64,000 nucleotides of DNA from Lunularia cruciata (Eukaryota > Streptophyta > Marchantiopsida > Lunulariales > Lunulariaceae). A program made the position numbers and the translations under genes. The notes under the pieces were generated by a model. The model was not told the origin of the DNA. It searched no databases and saw nothing but the letters and a program-made list of their open reading frames with translations. Shown one piece after another: positions 45,925 to 56,505 of this stretch (its first letter is position 1; each line of letters begins with the position of its first letter). The stretch spans positions 20,837,001 to 20,901,000 of the forward strand of contig OX419756.1 of NCBI GenBank assembly GCA_948567375.1, given 5' to 3'.

Positions 45925-46016
45925 AAAATGCGACCGCATAGGAAAAAAAAAGGATAGGAAGACCACATCAAGCCGTACAAGGGAGAGACAAAAAAGGTAA
46001 CATGGGGCTGAGCCCA
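45925..46016 (-). repeat. 3' end of the non-LTR element with stem-loop
   Basis: Minus-strand TGGGCTCAGCCCCA (46003-46016), then 'cttgtacggcttgatgtggtcttcctatcc' and 'ctatgcggtcgcat'. Two further copies of this block lie at 43453-43550 and 44039-44130 on the plus strand. Such 3' structures are what target-primed reverse transcription recognises; the function here is inferred. Confidence 0.6.
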
Positions 46017-46715
46017 ATAGAGTCTATATGAGAAATCTGCCCTACCGCACCTAAGATATCCGAGCTATGCAAGTCGTACGGTCTGGACTCAACTGGAGCA
46101 TCCGAAGAAACATCACCTAATGTGATTGCTCCCCTATGGATTGCACCAGCCACTGCACTCTGTAGAGCAATGGACACATGCTGTCTAAAATATGCTACAA
46201 AGTATGAGAGTGAGAGTGGTACCCCCTAACAAATGTGTCAAATGCCGTGTCCATTGCTCCATATAACTCCAAGGCTAGAGGAACAAAGAGGTGACCTTGC
46301 TGCATGCCCCTATACTTGGAGACCTTGCGACCTGCTGCTGCACTTGCCGCCCATCTGGGGGATGGGTAATCACTCCCTCCGAAACTGTATCCCGCGTAGG
46401 GTCTGTAACCACGACATCCGCTGCTGTCACCTGATCATCTTGGACCAAGTATAAGTCTGCCCTGACAGGTGTTGTCCGCAAAGCATACGAATGCTCCCTC
46501 CAAGCCAAGTATCCACTCTCTCATGCCATACCAAACACTATGTCTCTAATTGCATCATGGGTAGCTATCCTCTATCCTCCAAAAGGACACTGTGTCATGT
46601 GGACCGCTGCTGCATCTAGTGTAGAACCACACTCACAAGTGAGTAATGAAGATGCAGATGGGTGGACCAAACCTAGGCAAAACCTCATCGCTGTAGAGAA
46701 AGTAGCTGGTGCGAG
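45968..46715 (-). pseudogene. Zinc knuckle and restriction-like endonuclease tail of the non-LTR element
   Basis: After 46738 the frame shifts. The readable pieces are a Cys/His stretch (about 46660-46570, with C-E-C-G like spacing), then MAREHSYALRTTPVRADLYLVQDDQVTAADVVVTDPTRD (46508-46400). The Asp in RAD and the DVVVTD strand resemble the PD-(D/E)XK core, where PD and (D/E)-x-K flank a short loop. A helical end follows (GAVGQISHID). I cannot see the K residue confidently, so the nuclease call rests on position and on these two strands. Confidence 0.5.
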
Positions 46716-47924
46716 TCAGAAAGCCCTAATGCACGGTTGAGCTAGGATCCAACTGCTTGCACCCTTGCTAGAGCAAGAGCAAAGACGTGCCCTAGTAGCC
46801 TGAGGAATGGATGAGTTGATGAAGAGAGAATTTAGCATATGCTCACACTGTCGCTCCCTTAAGGAAGACTGTAAACCTCTAGTCCAATCTGATGATAGTG
46901 AAGCAAAAGGTGGAAAATCTTCTTGTGCTCGTGAGGATAGACTATCTCTTGTCTGCCGCAATAACACCTGGAGAGAAAAGGATCCTCCCTCCACCTCTAT
47001 CATATAAGTCTCCAAAACCGGTCTATCAGCAACCACAAAATGAGAGGAAAGTAGGGGTGCCGAGAGAGCCCAACTACCCAAAAACGCTATAGGTGTTGTC
47101 TCCTCCATAGAAGGCAAGCCAACCGTACCACATGAGATTGGTAGAGCCGTCTGTCTACGTGCCAAATCCCCTATCACACACTCAAAAGTCCTTGGTGCAA
47201 TAATATCACCAAAGACTCCCATAATCCTCCTATTTAATGCTCTCAAACGTGATAGGAAGGACGGTGAGGGAGGAATTGTACGGATGAGGTAGGATGGTTG
47301 ACGAGCAATATTGGAAGAGAGTATACCAAATGCCACCTCCAGATCTCCTAGTAATGGAAGGTCATCCACATGGAGAACATCCTCTACAAGAGTAGCGTCT
47401 AAGAAGCGTGTGACAAAATCCTCCAATCCTACTCGCACTCCAAGAACACGAAGTCCATCTGTGGATGTGATACAACCCTCTGGAAGCTCAAGGTGGGGAG
47501 GGATACCTAATGGGGACCATGCCCTACACTTTGACACCTTGACTCTCAAACCTACTAGATGTAGCTTGGTAGTCAAGTAGTCAAAGGCATGTCTAATCTG
47601 ATCTACAAGGCCTACAATGTGTGTATCATCTGCCAAGGAGGGAAATACACAACCTGACATGGCCAAAGTAGTAGATAGGAGAGCTCTAAAGTGAGCCATG
47701 GCAAATAAGGGCCCCCCCCAAAGGATCTCCTTGATGTGTACCAACAGCTGACTCCAAGACGGTGACTCCCTCCTACCACCATGCTGGTAGTAAAGGGAAG
47801 CCGGAGAGCCATAAACAGACCGCACAAAAGGAATGAGACTTGCCAAGGATCCACCAGCCTTCCTAAGCTCTCTAAAGATGGATGCACATGAGATGTTATT
47901 AAAAGCGTTCTCAACATCCACATG
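46716..47924 (-). pseudogene. Reverse transcriptase palm and thumb of the non-LTR element
   Basis: An open frame of about 400 codons. DVENAFNNIS carries the first catalytic Asp, VRSVYGSPASLYY follows, and the GTRQGDPLGGPLF block has partly decayed to ILWGGPLFAMAHFRALL. The catalytic loop is FPSLADDTHIVG, an L-ADD variant of YADD. Then come the KCRAWSPLG and DGLRVLGVRVG blocks and a long thumb (VEDVLHVDDLPLLGDLEVAFGIL; RQPSYLIRTIPPSP). It continues into the knuckle region. Confidence 0.85.
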
Positions 47925-49029
47925 TAGGATGACCCACTCCGGATGGATATCTAGGAGTGCTCTAATGCATAGAGATATAGCCTCACATCCTCCCGATGTA
48001 GCTACTCCAAACTGATGTAGACTAAGGTGCTGTCAAAAGTGAGAATGATGATGAAGGACAATGGTATGACTGACCAAACGCAAAAAGATCTCTCCAATAG
48101 CAATCGGTCTAATGCCTCCCGTGTCCTTCTCCATCTAAGAAGTCGACTAGCACCTAACACCCGACTAACAGACATAGGCATGTCTCCTCTTGCTATTGCT
48201 GCAGCCACCTGAAACAACTCGGTAAAACTACTAGAAGGATCATCTACCTGGAAGCAATCTCTAAGGTGCTCATAAACCATCCCTAACAAGCCTCTTGAGG
48301 AAAGGCGAGGGGCAGTGCACAATGCTTGTGCAAATAGCGACCTATCAAGACATAAAGGTTGCTCAGGCTGATAATCTAAGACCTCTAGTAGTAGTCTCTC
48401 TACTACTATAGGATGTAGTGAGCGTAGGGAAGAGATGGTCTCATCAGTAGGACTTGCTATAGACAAAGGGTGTAGCGCTCGTGCTGCTCTACTAAACTCT
48501 CCCGCCTGATCCAATGTCCTACATCATCATAATCGAGTGGAATCTATGGTATCTTGTGGTAATGCTTGCCTCCTAAATCATGTAACCCTAACAGACTCCT
48601 CCCAAAGGGCTGCCCAATCCCCCGCTCGGAATTGACAAAATCTAGCAGCCACCTCTCTATGTCCCGCACGTCCCCCTCTAGCATAACGAAGATACCATCG
48701 AGAGAGTAAGAGGAATAGGAACCACGGTAACTCATCCAAGGGATCACGTGCCAAACGGTCTAGTGGTAGGCAAAAAGCCTATGCAGCCTCATCATGGAGT
48801 GTGCGGGGTAGCCTATGGAGTAGACGTGGACATGGAAAACTAGTCACAAATAACCCCAAAATGCAACCCGCTTGAGAAGCTAACCACTCCTACGACTTGA
48901 TCGGTATCCCTAGAATGATCAACAAAGGTATAGAAGAAGCGTGCATAATCCCGAGTGTCACTACTGTCGATGTGGTCACTCGTCTCATATAAGCATCCCA
49001 AGTGATCCAATCATAGTCCTTGTGTATCC
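47925..49029 (-). pseudogene. Linker and RT start of the non-LTR element
   Basis: The frames 48787-49087, 48544-48747 and 48002-48514 carry Arg/Leu-rich helical sequence (LLDRLARDPLDELPWFLFLLLSRWYLR; ALHPLSIASPTDETISSLRSLHP). The RT fingers follow: SRVLGASRLLRWRR, then (frameshift) RPIAIGEIFLRLVSH and FGVATSGGCEAISLCIRALL. 'RPIAIGE' is the conserved RT block after the thumb-like N-terminal extension. Confidence 0.7.
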
Positions 49030-49137
49030 TTCCCACATGGGTCTTTACTCCTTGCGAGGTAAAGTGGCGGAGTGACACACCGGGCATGGTGTATCCCGAC
49101 CCGCTCTAGGCGACCCCACATGGGAAGGTGTAGCCAT
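49030..49137 (-). pseudogene. N-terminal C2H2 zinc finger of the non-LTR element
   Basis: From ATG 49137 the frame reads MATPSHVGSPRAGRDTPCPVC. After a one-base shift it continues VSLRHFTSQGVKTHVGRIHK. Together these give C-x2-C ... H-x4-H, a C2H2 finger such as R2-like proteins use for target DNA binding. This fixes the start; the preceding 5' sequence has no usable ATG in frame. Confidence 0.65.
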
Positions 49138-49139
49138 GG

Positions 49140-50460
49140 CTAGCACAAGAATAATGATAGTAACACATGATGCTCCTCTCCATATCTCCCCATATCTGCA
49201 AAACCACAACCCCTCACATCCCAACTCACATAAGAAAACAATCTCTTGAAACCCTAAAATCTATAAACTCTCATAACTTTCAATTTCCATCTCCAAAATT
49301 TTCAAACTAAATTCCCATGGATCTTGATCATAAAAACCAAGAGATTGGAAATGAAAATCCCCGACCCATCACTCTCAATGTATAATGATCACTCTAAACC
49401 CTAAAAAATCTAAAAATCCTCATAACTTTCTACTCCATTCTCCATAGTCTTCAACCCTAAACTCAATGGAACCGAAATTGAAAAATGAAGAGAATAGACT
49501 ATTCACTCAAAGGCTACATGCTAGAAAGCACTCATAATGAGTGCTCTCGAGCAAGTAGGGAGGGGACTCTTGGAGTTAGACGTGTGTATTCTCTTTTGTA
49601 GAAAGAAAGAAAGAAAGAAGTGCGTATTTTCTTTTGCAGAAATTTCACAAGCTAGAGAACAAATAGGAAGCCCATCAGAAATAGGGTTTGAAGCTTCCAC
49701 CTTCCTTTTATTGTGTCCAGAGCACATGCTCTAGACTAGTTGGTACATAATAGAGAGATACTTTAAGGGAACCTATATTTGCCATGGTTTATTTCTTAGG
49801 TCTTTTGTCTATTGCTTTGGTTACTCTAGGTGGTATCTTGCTGTCCTTGGTAAACAATACACATTATAGTCCTTGTACACCAGATTAGGTAAGCCTTTGA
49901 CCACATGACTACTAAGCTTTATCTTGTAAGCTTTAAGAGTCAATGTATCAAAAGTATAGAGTTTGGTCTCCTTGATGTATTCATCTGCACCTCTAGCTTC
50001 AAGAGTATGTTATATTTAAATAGGTCTTTTTCATTCTTGGAATTTAGTAATATCCAATTATTTTATTATTTACTTTTAAAACTATGTATTATAGAGGATA
50101 TTAATCTTGTGTATGAAGTTCCTCAATTAAAGGATCCTCAAATGGTATTTGGAATACCCTTGTATAGAACTGTCCATCAACCAACCTACAAACTTTGAAT
50201 AGTTTCTCCTTCTTTGACCTTCTTATAATATTTGAGAGTTGTGATAGAGGATTATGGGAGTCTTTGATAATGTAATTAAATAAGGGACTTTTGAGTGCAT
50301 GAAAGTGTACTTGGTCCATCTATCTATATCTTTATTATATACTTGTGAGTTTAGTAAGACCTTATATGAAATATGATCCATTGCTCCGGAGTGCAAATGA
50401 TAGCTACCCATAATGCCATAAGAGATATAGTATTTCCAGTGGATGGAAGAATAGATCCTT
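49140..50460. other. Spacer, no gene recognised
   Basis: AT-rich sequence. 49590-49620 holds an (agaa)-type microsatellite, 'gaaagaaagaaagaaag'. Frames at 49905-50198 and 50101-50411 are open by chance and carry no motif. Confidence 0.4.
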
Positions 50461-50474
50461 CACTTGGAGAGAGT

Positions 50475-50511
50475 AAACTTCTGTTTTCTACATTGTAGAA
50501 AACAGAAGTTT
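50475..50511. repeat. Perfect 18-bp inverted repeat with one-base spacer
   Basis: AAACTTCTGTTTTCTACA, one T, then its exact complement TGTAGAAAACAGAAGTTT. No poly-T tract follows directly. Confidence 0.95.
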
Positions 50512-50560
50512 GTGTAGAATTATTAATGGTCCAACATAATTAGATGATAGTAGCAAATAT

Positions 50561-50787
50561 TATGGTTAAAAATCACTCATATAATATAGTAGCTATCACA
50601 TATGGTCCAAGATAATCTGGTGATAATAACAGTTATTATGGATAAAATCACTTATCAAATAAAATCACTACAAATTGGCTGGTCTAGTGACTATATTATC
50701 TGCAGTAGTAACTATATTAAATGAGTGACTTTTTACCATAAAATTGGTAGCCTTGTGTATGGTTAAAAATCACTCATATAATATAGT
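50561..50787. repeat. Direct and inverted 30-bp repeats (A ... A' ... A)
   Basis: A 30-bp block starting 'tatggttaaaaatcactc' occurs at 50561-50590 and 50758-50787. An inverted near-copy ('gagtgactttttaccata') is at 50711-50740. It has a MITE-like or foldback structure and no coding. Confidence 0.85.
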
Positions 50788-51480
50788 TTGGAAGGGGTTG
50801 ATCTTGGCTATTGTGGTTCATGCAAAAGATAAGACCTATTCTTAGGATAAGTCACAATTTTTATGCAACAAGGTCATTTCTTTATTCCACTAGCATTGTA
50901 ATTACATGGAGCTACGGACACAACATTTGACACATTTGTGAAGGATTTCATGATAGCATTTATACTAGACAACAAGGTATATCACTTTCACTTTCTTAGT
51001 TTTTGATTTATGTAAAACCATGGGTCCTCCAGCTAGCTAGTGCAATCTAGAGAAGAACAATCACACTAAGTGATGTTTCTTTAGATGGTGTAGTGGTACA
51101 TAGATCATTTGACTTACATTAGGGGGTTTCAAAAATAGATTTTACGGATGTCTAAGGGATTCTTAACAAACTTTGTAATATATTTTAGTGAACTCTATAA
51201 CCAAACTAGAGTGTAATAATTGAAAGCTCTGTAAATTCAGTTATGGGATATTTTATCCTAATTGCATTCATTTATAAAACTCAAGCATGATGTTTAGGAT
51301 GTTTGGAAATGCCGTAACTAAATAAATGATTGTTAGACAAAGTGACATATTCTCTCAAGAGGATGGAAACGTGGTTAGATGAGTCAAAATGATTTATGAT
51401 TTGGTTTGCATATTCAAGATCCAAATGCACCATCTCAACAATTCTAAATTCTAAACTCAAATTCACCACCCTCTCGAGCA

Positions 51481-52909
51481 AATGTGCGAGTTGTTAGGCA
51501 ACTAATAGTTTTGCAATTTCACATTGGTGTGGGAAATGATCAGCACCACCATGCGGCAACCAAGAAATTGATTAGAGGTCAAGGAATTTGATGCCATGAA
51601 TGCAACAAATTTTTTGCAATGGGAGATCAAGTACCTTGTTTTAGTGCATGACACTCACTTTTTGATGCTGATCCAGGACCTATAGAGTCATCTTTGGATT
51701 TGCAACCTCAACAACCATTAGGGAAATTTGGAGACCTGTTGAAAATAGCTTCATTTGTGCCGGTCAAAACAAAGGAAGATAAACAATTTTGCATGGCAAT
51801 GCACCATTATAGCCAAATATTGGATTATTTTGAGGACCCCAAGCATTTTGCACAGATCCATGGTGGGAATTGCAAAAAGCCCATTTAGAAATTGACCATA
51901 TTTAGTTTCATGGCAACCTTTTTGATCAGGGAGGAACAAGGATTTCCTACTTCTATGGCAAGTGATAGGCTTTACAAGAAATGTTTGTGGTACATGAAAT
52001 AGTACAAAGAAACTCAAGTGCTTAAGAACAAGTCTATTGGAGAAGGTCTCGCGGAGAAGGAATATGGCAAGGGGTGGAGAACCATAGAAGATAAATTGAA
52101 TGAAAGAATGGAAGCCATGTTTGGGACCAAAGCAAACATAAGTCCACCTGCAATGGTAAGTTTAGGAGATTTTAATCCCACTTCAAGCAAGATTTGTGGT
52201 GAGGAGGAGGTCCATGAAGGTGCACAAGAGTGCTCACAATTCCCATCTCCTCCAGAGGTGTTGCTTCCTGACTCGGGCCCCTAGTTGGTTGCAAATACCC
52301 AAGGGGTGGAAAGTATACCAAGTGGCATGGACAATGGAATCCTATCACTCGAGGATGAGTCTCCATTTGTTCCACCAATCAAAGACTTGGCTTTCATTAC
52401 ACCACTGCCTTTAACTTCTACAAGGGATGTATCCGAGGGTGCTTTATCAAGCAAGAAGGGGAATGTGACCCAAAGAGGAGGAAAGGTGGAATATCTACAA
52501 GTAAGGTACGCAGGTTGTCACCTAGTATGTCACTATCTCATGATTTAGCAAAAAATACGATGTTGAAGGCAGATTCTATAGAATCCAAGGAGAAGTTACA
52601 ACCAGCTGAACTAGAAGCCACCAACATGAGGATAAGAGAGAAAAAAATGATGAGAATAGAAGCAAGGCGGGTTAGATTAAAGACAGAGAAGATGAAAATT
52701 GAAATTGAGAAAAAATTGAACACAAATAGAAGGAAAGCTAGGGCAGACAAACACAAATTTAAGGAGAAGAGTTCGGAATCAAAGTGCACTCATGAAATCA
52801 AAATGAATATCATACAGGTAGGGAAAACTCTCAAGGAGATACGTAACTATTTCAAAGTTCTCACTCAGGTTCAACGTCCATCCTACTCTACTGATAGTGA
52901 TAGAAAATA
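51481..52909 (+). pseudogene. Unidentified protein pseudogene, coiled-coil C-terminus
   Basis: One reading frame carries recognisable protein from about 51481 (VRQLIVLQFHIGVGND), through CHECNKFFAMGDQVPCF, then 51694-51888 (DLQPQQPLGKFGDLLK and FCMAMHHYSQILDYFEDP). It continues across stops at 51886 and 52015 into 52018-52284 (EKEYGKGWRTIEDKLNERMEAMFG). A stop at 52282 leads to 52285-52548, and a one-base shift to 52515-52910, which is strongly coiled-coil (KMMRIEARRVRLKTEKMKIEIEKKL). About 470 codons in all. The Cys pairs suggest a zinc-binding patch. I cannot name it; a transposon-derived or host DNA-binding protein is possible. Confidence 0.55.
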
Positions 52910-53535
52910 GTATACCAACATGTGACCTTTATTATGATTATAATAAAGATGAGTTATGGAAACTTGATAAATGCTGCTAGTCCCTAGTTGTTACCTCTTT
53001 ACCACTTAGTTCCTCCCATGTTTTATCTTTGCTGCACCTAGTTTGCCCAAGATGCCACAAGTTGCCGCTCAATGCCACCCATAACTCTTTTTTGTCATTG
53101 CTTGTGGCCGCTTGATGCCACACTTTGTTAATTAAGGCCAAAGCCGCTTGTTGGTGCTCCTCAATGCTCAATTGCACTTGTAAATGGTGGTAGGCACTCG
53201 TAGGTGCTTGCAAGTGCTTGCTTTAAATTGGTGGCGCTCGTCCTAGCTTGTTTGCACTTGTCAACATTTGTAGATGCTCATTGGCATTGAGTGATGCCTG
53301 TAATGGGTTAAGTGTGGTGACTAGTGATGTGAGTGGCGTACATAGGTGCCAGGTGATGTTCTATTTGATGCACAAGGCACAATTGAATATATAGCACATG
53401 AAAATATGAGAGTTAAACAAAATTATGAGAATTTCACAAGTGTAAACTAAAATAAATATGATTATAAAAGATCAATGTATACATGGAGATATGTATATAA
53501 ATGAGGAGCCAATAAAACCTAAACATGTGATTATG
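52910..53535. other. Low-complexity spacer
   Basis: Sequence around 53000-53300 is built of short related pieces ('gctcgt', 'cacttgt', 'gcttg', 'gcactc'). A minus frame at 52977-53213 has no recognised domain. Confidence 0.35.
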
Positions 53536-53915
53536 TGTAAAAGACCGTGACCGAGGAGAGAAATAAGAGAATAGAAGCTCACATTGGGATACTTTAATGA
53601 GGGACAACTCCGCATGCCGAGCATGAACTTCGGCTTGTGTATTTATAGGGATCATACAAGGCTCTTGAGAAGCTTCTCAAGAAGCTTCCTTCTAGAATTT
53701 TTTTACTTCTAGAAGTTGCTTACTTGGCATGCAAGCTAAGCTAGTTGGAACCTTCTAAAAGCTTCCTTCTAGAAGCTACTTACTTGAAGTGCAAACTAAG
53801 CTAGCCGGGAAGCTTCCCAAGAAGCTTCCTAGATACTTCTGAAATATTCTAGACTAATTTGTCTTATTTTCTACTTTGTTAACCCTAGTAACTTTATTGC
53901 TAAACTCCTATTACA
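53536..53915 (-). repeat. 3' LTR of chromovirus B
   Basis: On the plus strand it reads TGTAAAAGACCGTGACC to CTATTACA, 380 bp. TATA (minus) is at about 53638-53646 ('gtgtatttatagg' on plus). GAAGCTTC palindromes lie within 53668-53695 and near 53815. On the minus strand the purine tract CTAGTGGTGGAGGAATA (53916-53932) precedes it. Confidence 0.9.
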
Positions 53916-53939
53916 TATTCCTCCACCACTAGTTGATGA

Positions 53940-54190
53940 TGTCCTCGTTGCCATTGAAGCTTCAAACTCTTGGATGGCCCTTTGTGCATTCTGGAGGTGA
54001 GAAAGAGGTTCCCATTTGGCATCATGAAGAGGATACCCTTTCCAAAGGACCTTGTATTCTGTATGTTGTTGGCGTCCTCGTTGAATGTAGCAATGTGCAA
54101 GGATACAATCAACTTTGTACTCCTCATGATCATTGATAGGGATGGGAGGAAGAGGTTGGACACAAGAGGAAAAAGAAGATGGGTTAAGAA
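53940..54190 (-). pseudogene. Chromodomain region of B
   Basis: The minus frames read SLSMIMRSTKLIVSLHIATF and KGILFMMP. In the alternate frame this is the DHEEYEVDRIL ... KGYPFHDA chromodomain. Frameshifts split it. Confidence 0.65.
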
Positions 54191-55230
54191 CAAAAGGGTT
54201 TCAACTTGGAAATGTGAAAGACATGGTGGATGCGCATATGACAAGGTAAGGCAAGTCGATAAGCAACAAGAGAGATGATTTGGGTGACATCAAAGTGTCC
54301 TATCCAATTAGAGGCAAGTTTACAAACTTGGGAATCAAGTGGGAGGGGTAGGTGACTAGAGGATATCATGACTTTATCATCAACTTCAAAGGTGAGATCA
54401 CGACAATGGTGGTCTGCTTTATTTTGATGATTTTGAGCAACAAGGAGGTGAGATTTGGCTTGTTGGAGAGATTGGGATATGGTGGTCAAGAAGGTTGAAG
54501 TATGAGGGACTTGAGATAGAGGAGGAGTAAGAAGAGAATATGGAACAAGCAGATCTTGGCCAAAATTGAGAAAGAAGGGAGAAAATCCGGTGCTTGCCTG
54601 TTTGGAATTACTATAGGCAAATTCTACAACTGCAAGACATTCATCCCAATTGGTATGGTGGACATTGACAAAGGTACATAGCATATCCTCCAAGGTATGA
54701 TTGCATGTTTGGTTTGTCCATCAGTTTGAGGATGATAGGCCATGGACAAAGTAAGCTTGGTGTTGAGTATTTAGAAGAGTGCTTGCCAAAACTTCCCAGT
54801 AAATCAAGGATCACAGTTGGAGATGAGTACATGTGGCATCCCATGATGCTTTAAGACATTGTTGAAGTAGATTTGTGCTAAGGTTGGAGCATCCACGGTA
54901 TCAATGGTTGGTGCCAAGTGGATTTGCTTATTGAGCTTATCCACAAACACCACGATTGTTGTGTGTCCTTGCTTTGTCTGGGGCAAGGATGTGATGAGAT
55001 CCAAGCTCATGTGTTCCCATTGAGTGGATGGAATGGGGAGTGGTTGAAGGAGTCCACTTGGCTTCTATTTGTTGGCCTTGTTACATTGGCAGCTCTCACA
55101 CGATTGGACAAACTCTCAAACATCTTGTGTCATGTTGGGCAACTACCATTGGCGTTGGAGGGTACCCAAGGTCTTGTCCACACCATGTGCCTAGCTATTG
55201 GTAAATCATGGGCTTCTTGAAGGCGTACAA
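54184..55230 (-). pseudogene. Integrase of B
   Basis: 54804-55010 carries MSLDLITSLPQTKQGH (catalytic Asp 1) to HHGMPHVLISNCDP (Asp 2). 54184-54693 carries MEDMLCTFVNVHHTNWDECLAVVEFAY, FFLNFGQDLLVP, VDDKVMISS and FHISKLKPF. The PQTDGQT/Glu region between them is frameshifted. The N-terminal zinc part lies further up, near 55040-55220. Confidence 0.85.
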
Positions 55231-55231
55231 G

Positions 55232-56000
55232 TTAGAGATCACCTTTGGCTAGAACATTGATCTGGTCCTCATGGAATAGAAGGCCTTCCTTGAAGGAGAA
55301 GGTGTTGTACTCCTTATCACATGTTGTAAGACGACCATGTACCATTTGGAAGATGGGATCTTGTTGTATAGCTGACCGAAACTCATTTTGGACCTTGGAG
55401 TCAATTGACACCATTGTAATTGCTATTGTGATAAGAGGAAGAAATTTCAAATCAGGTCGTCGTGATAGATCATTAGGGATGACATGGACCCAACCTGGTT
55501 TGTACTTAAGTTTGATGTCAAAAAATTGGAGTTCTTCCTCCCATCAAGGATGTAGACTCTTCATGTGTTCCAAGTGTAAGGTCTACAACAATGGTTTGTG
55601 ATCAATCAGTATGATCACTTGTTTTCCCAAGAGATCATGCCTCCATACTTTGGTGGCATATACCAGGGCAAGTTGTTCTTGGTCTCAAACAAAGTAATTT
55701 CTTTCATCCACATTGAGTTAGCAAGACACAAAGGCAATGGGATGTAGTCCATCTGGGAATTCCTATTGCAACATGGCTCCAATTGCAAAGTTGGAAGCAT
55801 CAAAATCAACCACATAGGGTAGTTGAGGATCATATGGTTGAAGGATGGGTCTTGAAGACACCATATGTTTCAATTTATGGAATGCTTCTTTGTGCTTGGT
55901 GGTCCATTGGAAGCTTGAGTTCTTCTCCAAGAGGTCAATCAATGGTGCAGCCACATGAGCATAATAATGAATGAACCATTGGTAAAAACTGGCCAATCCA
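55232..56000 (-). pseudogene. RNase H region of B
   Basis: 55763-55996 encodes MASFYQWFIHYYAHVAAPLIDLL, FQWTTKHKEAFHKLK and PQLPYVVDFDASNFAIGAML. The remainder to 55232 carries the HPIAFVS and DALS-type blocks and the pre-integrase MVSIDSKVQNEFRSAIQQDP. Confidence 0.85.
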
Positions 56001-56009
56001 TTAAATGCC

Positions 56010-56505
56010 TATACTTCTATAGTATCCTTTGGAGTAGGCCAATCAATAATGGCCTTGATTTTCTCCTCTTCCATCTTGATCCCCTCGGATGAGATCTTGT
56101 GACCCAAGAAGGTAACTTCCTTTTGTCAAAAGGCACACTTTGACTTCTTGCAATAAAATTTCCATTGTCATAGTTGTCTTAAGACTTCTCACACATGATT
56201 CATGTGTTCTTCCTCTATCTTGCTATAGATTAAGATATCATCCAAGAACACCATCACATAGCAATCCAATAGTCCATCCAACACCCAATGCATCTGATTC
56301 ATGAAGACTGCTGGAGAAATAATGAGCCCAAAAGGTAGAACTCTCCACTCAAAATGCCCATACCTTGTGCGAAAGGTATTCTTTTGCACATCCACTCTAT
56401 CAATGGGGATTTGCCAATAGTCACTACAAAGACTCAGTTTGGAAAAATATTGTGCTCCACTCAATTGATCAAATAAGTCATCAATCCAAGGCAAGGGACA
56501 TGGAT
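56010..56505 (-). pseudogene. RT of B, C-terminal half
   Basis: The open frame 56189-56554 has [54 protein letters not shown] and the catalytic FLDDILIYSK. The YxDD-type catalytic pair is intact. The first residues of the predicted frame belong to C's LTR, not to B. Confidence 0.88.

Larger units (their letters stand above)
45925..49137 (-). mobile_element. Near-complete non-LTR retrotransposon with C-terminal restriction-like endonuclease
   Basis: On the minus strand one open reading unit runs from ATG at 49137 to a stop near 45968, about 3.2 kb, in at least five frame segments. It contains an N-terminal C2H2 finger, a long linker, RT, a Cys/His knuckle and a PD-(D/E)XK-like tail. A 3' UTR with a hairpin follows. 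No LTR and no integrase are present. The single-ORF layout with the nuclease at the C-terminus is that of R2-like (RLE-type) elements, in contrast to the L1 and RTE elements common in flowering plants. Frameshifts and stops show it is inactive. Confidence 0.75.
53536..56505 (-). mobile_element. Chromovirus copy B, part 1 (3' LTR to RT)
   Basis: Minus strand: 3' LTR (53536-53915), purine tract, chromodomain region, integrase, RNase H and the second half of RT. The RT is cut at 56505 by copy C and resumes at 62090. The left copy of the duplication is TGGAT (56501-56505) and the right copy TGCAT (62090-62094); the uninterrupted family sequence in C reads 'gatatgcattc'. Confidence 0.92.

Noticed and set aside
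47311-47580. Plus-strand Ser/Thr/Arg-rich 89-codon frame
   Set aside because: It is antisense to the RT of the non-LTR element.
50475-50511. Rho-independent terminator or miRNA precursor
   Set aside because: A one-base loop, no T tract and a eukaryotic setting; the arm is too short and too perfect for a plant miRNA foldback.
54918-55220. 100-codon plus frame
   Set aside because: It is antisense to the integrase of B, which shows catalytic motifs on the minus strand.
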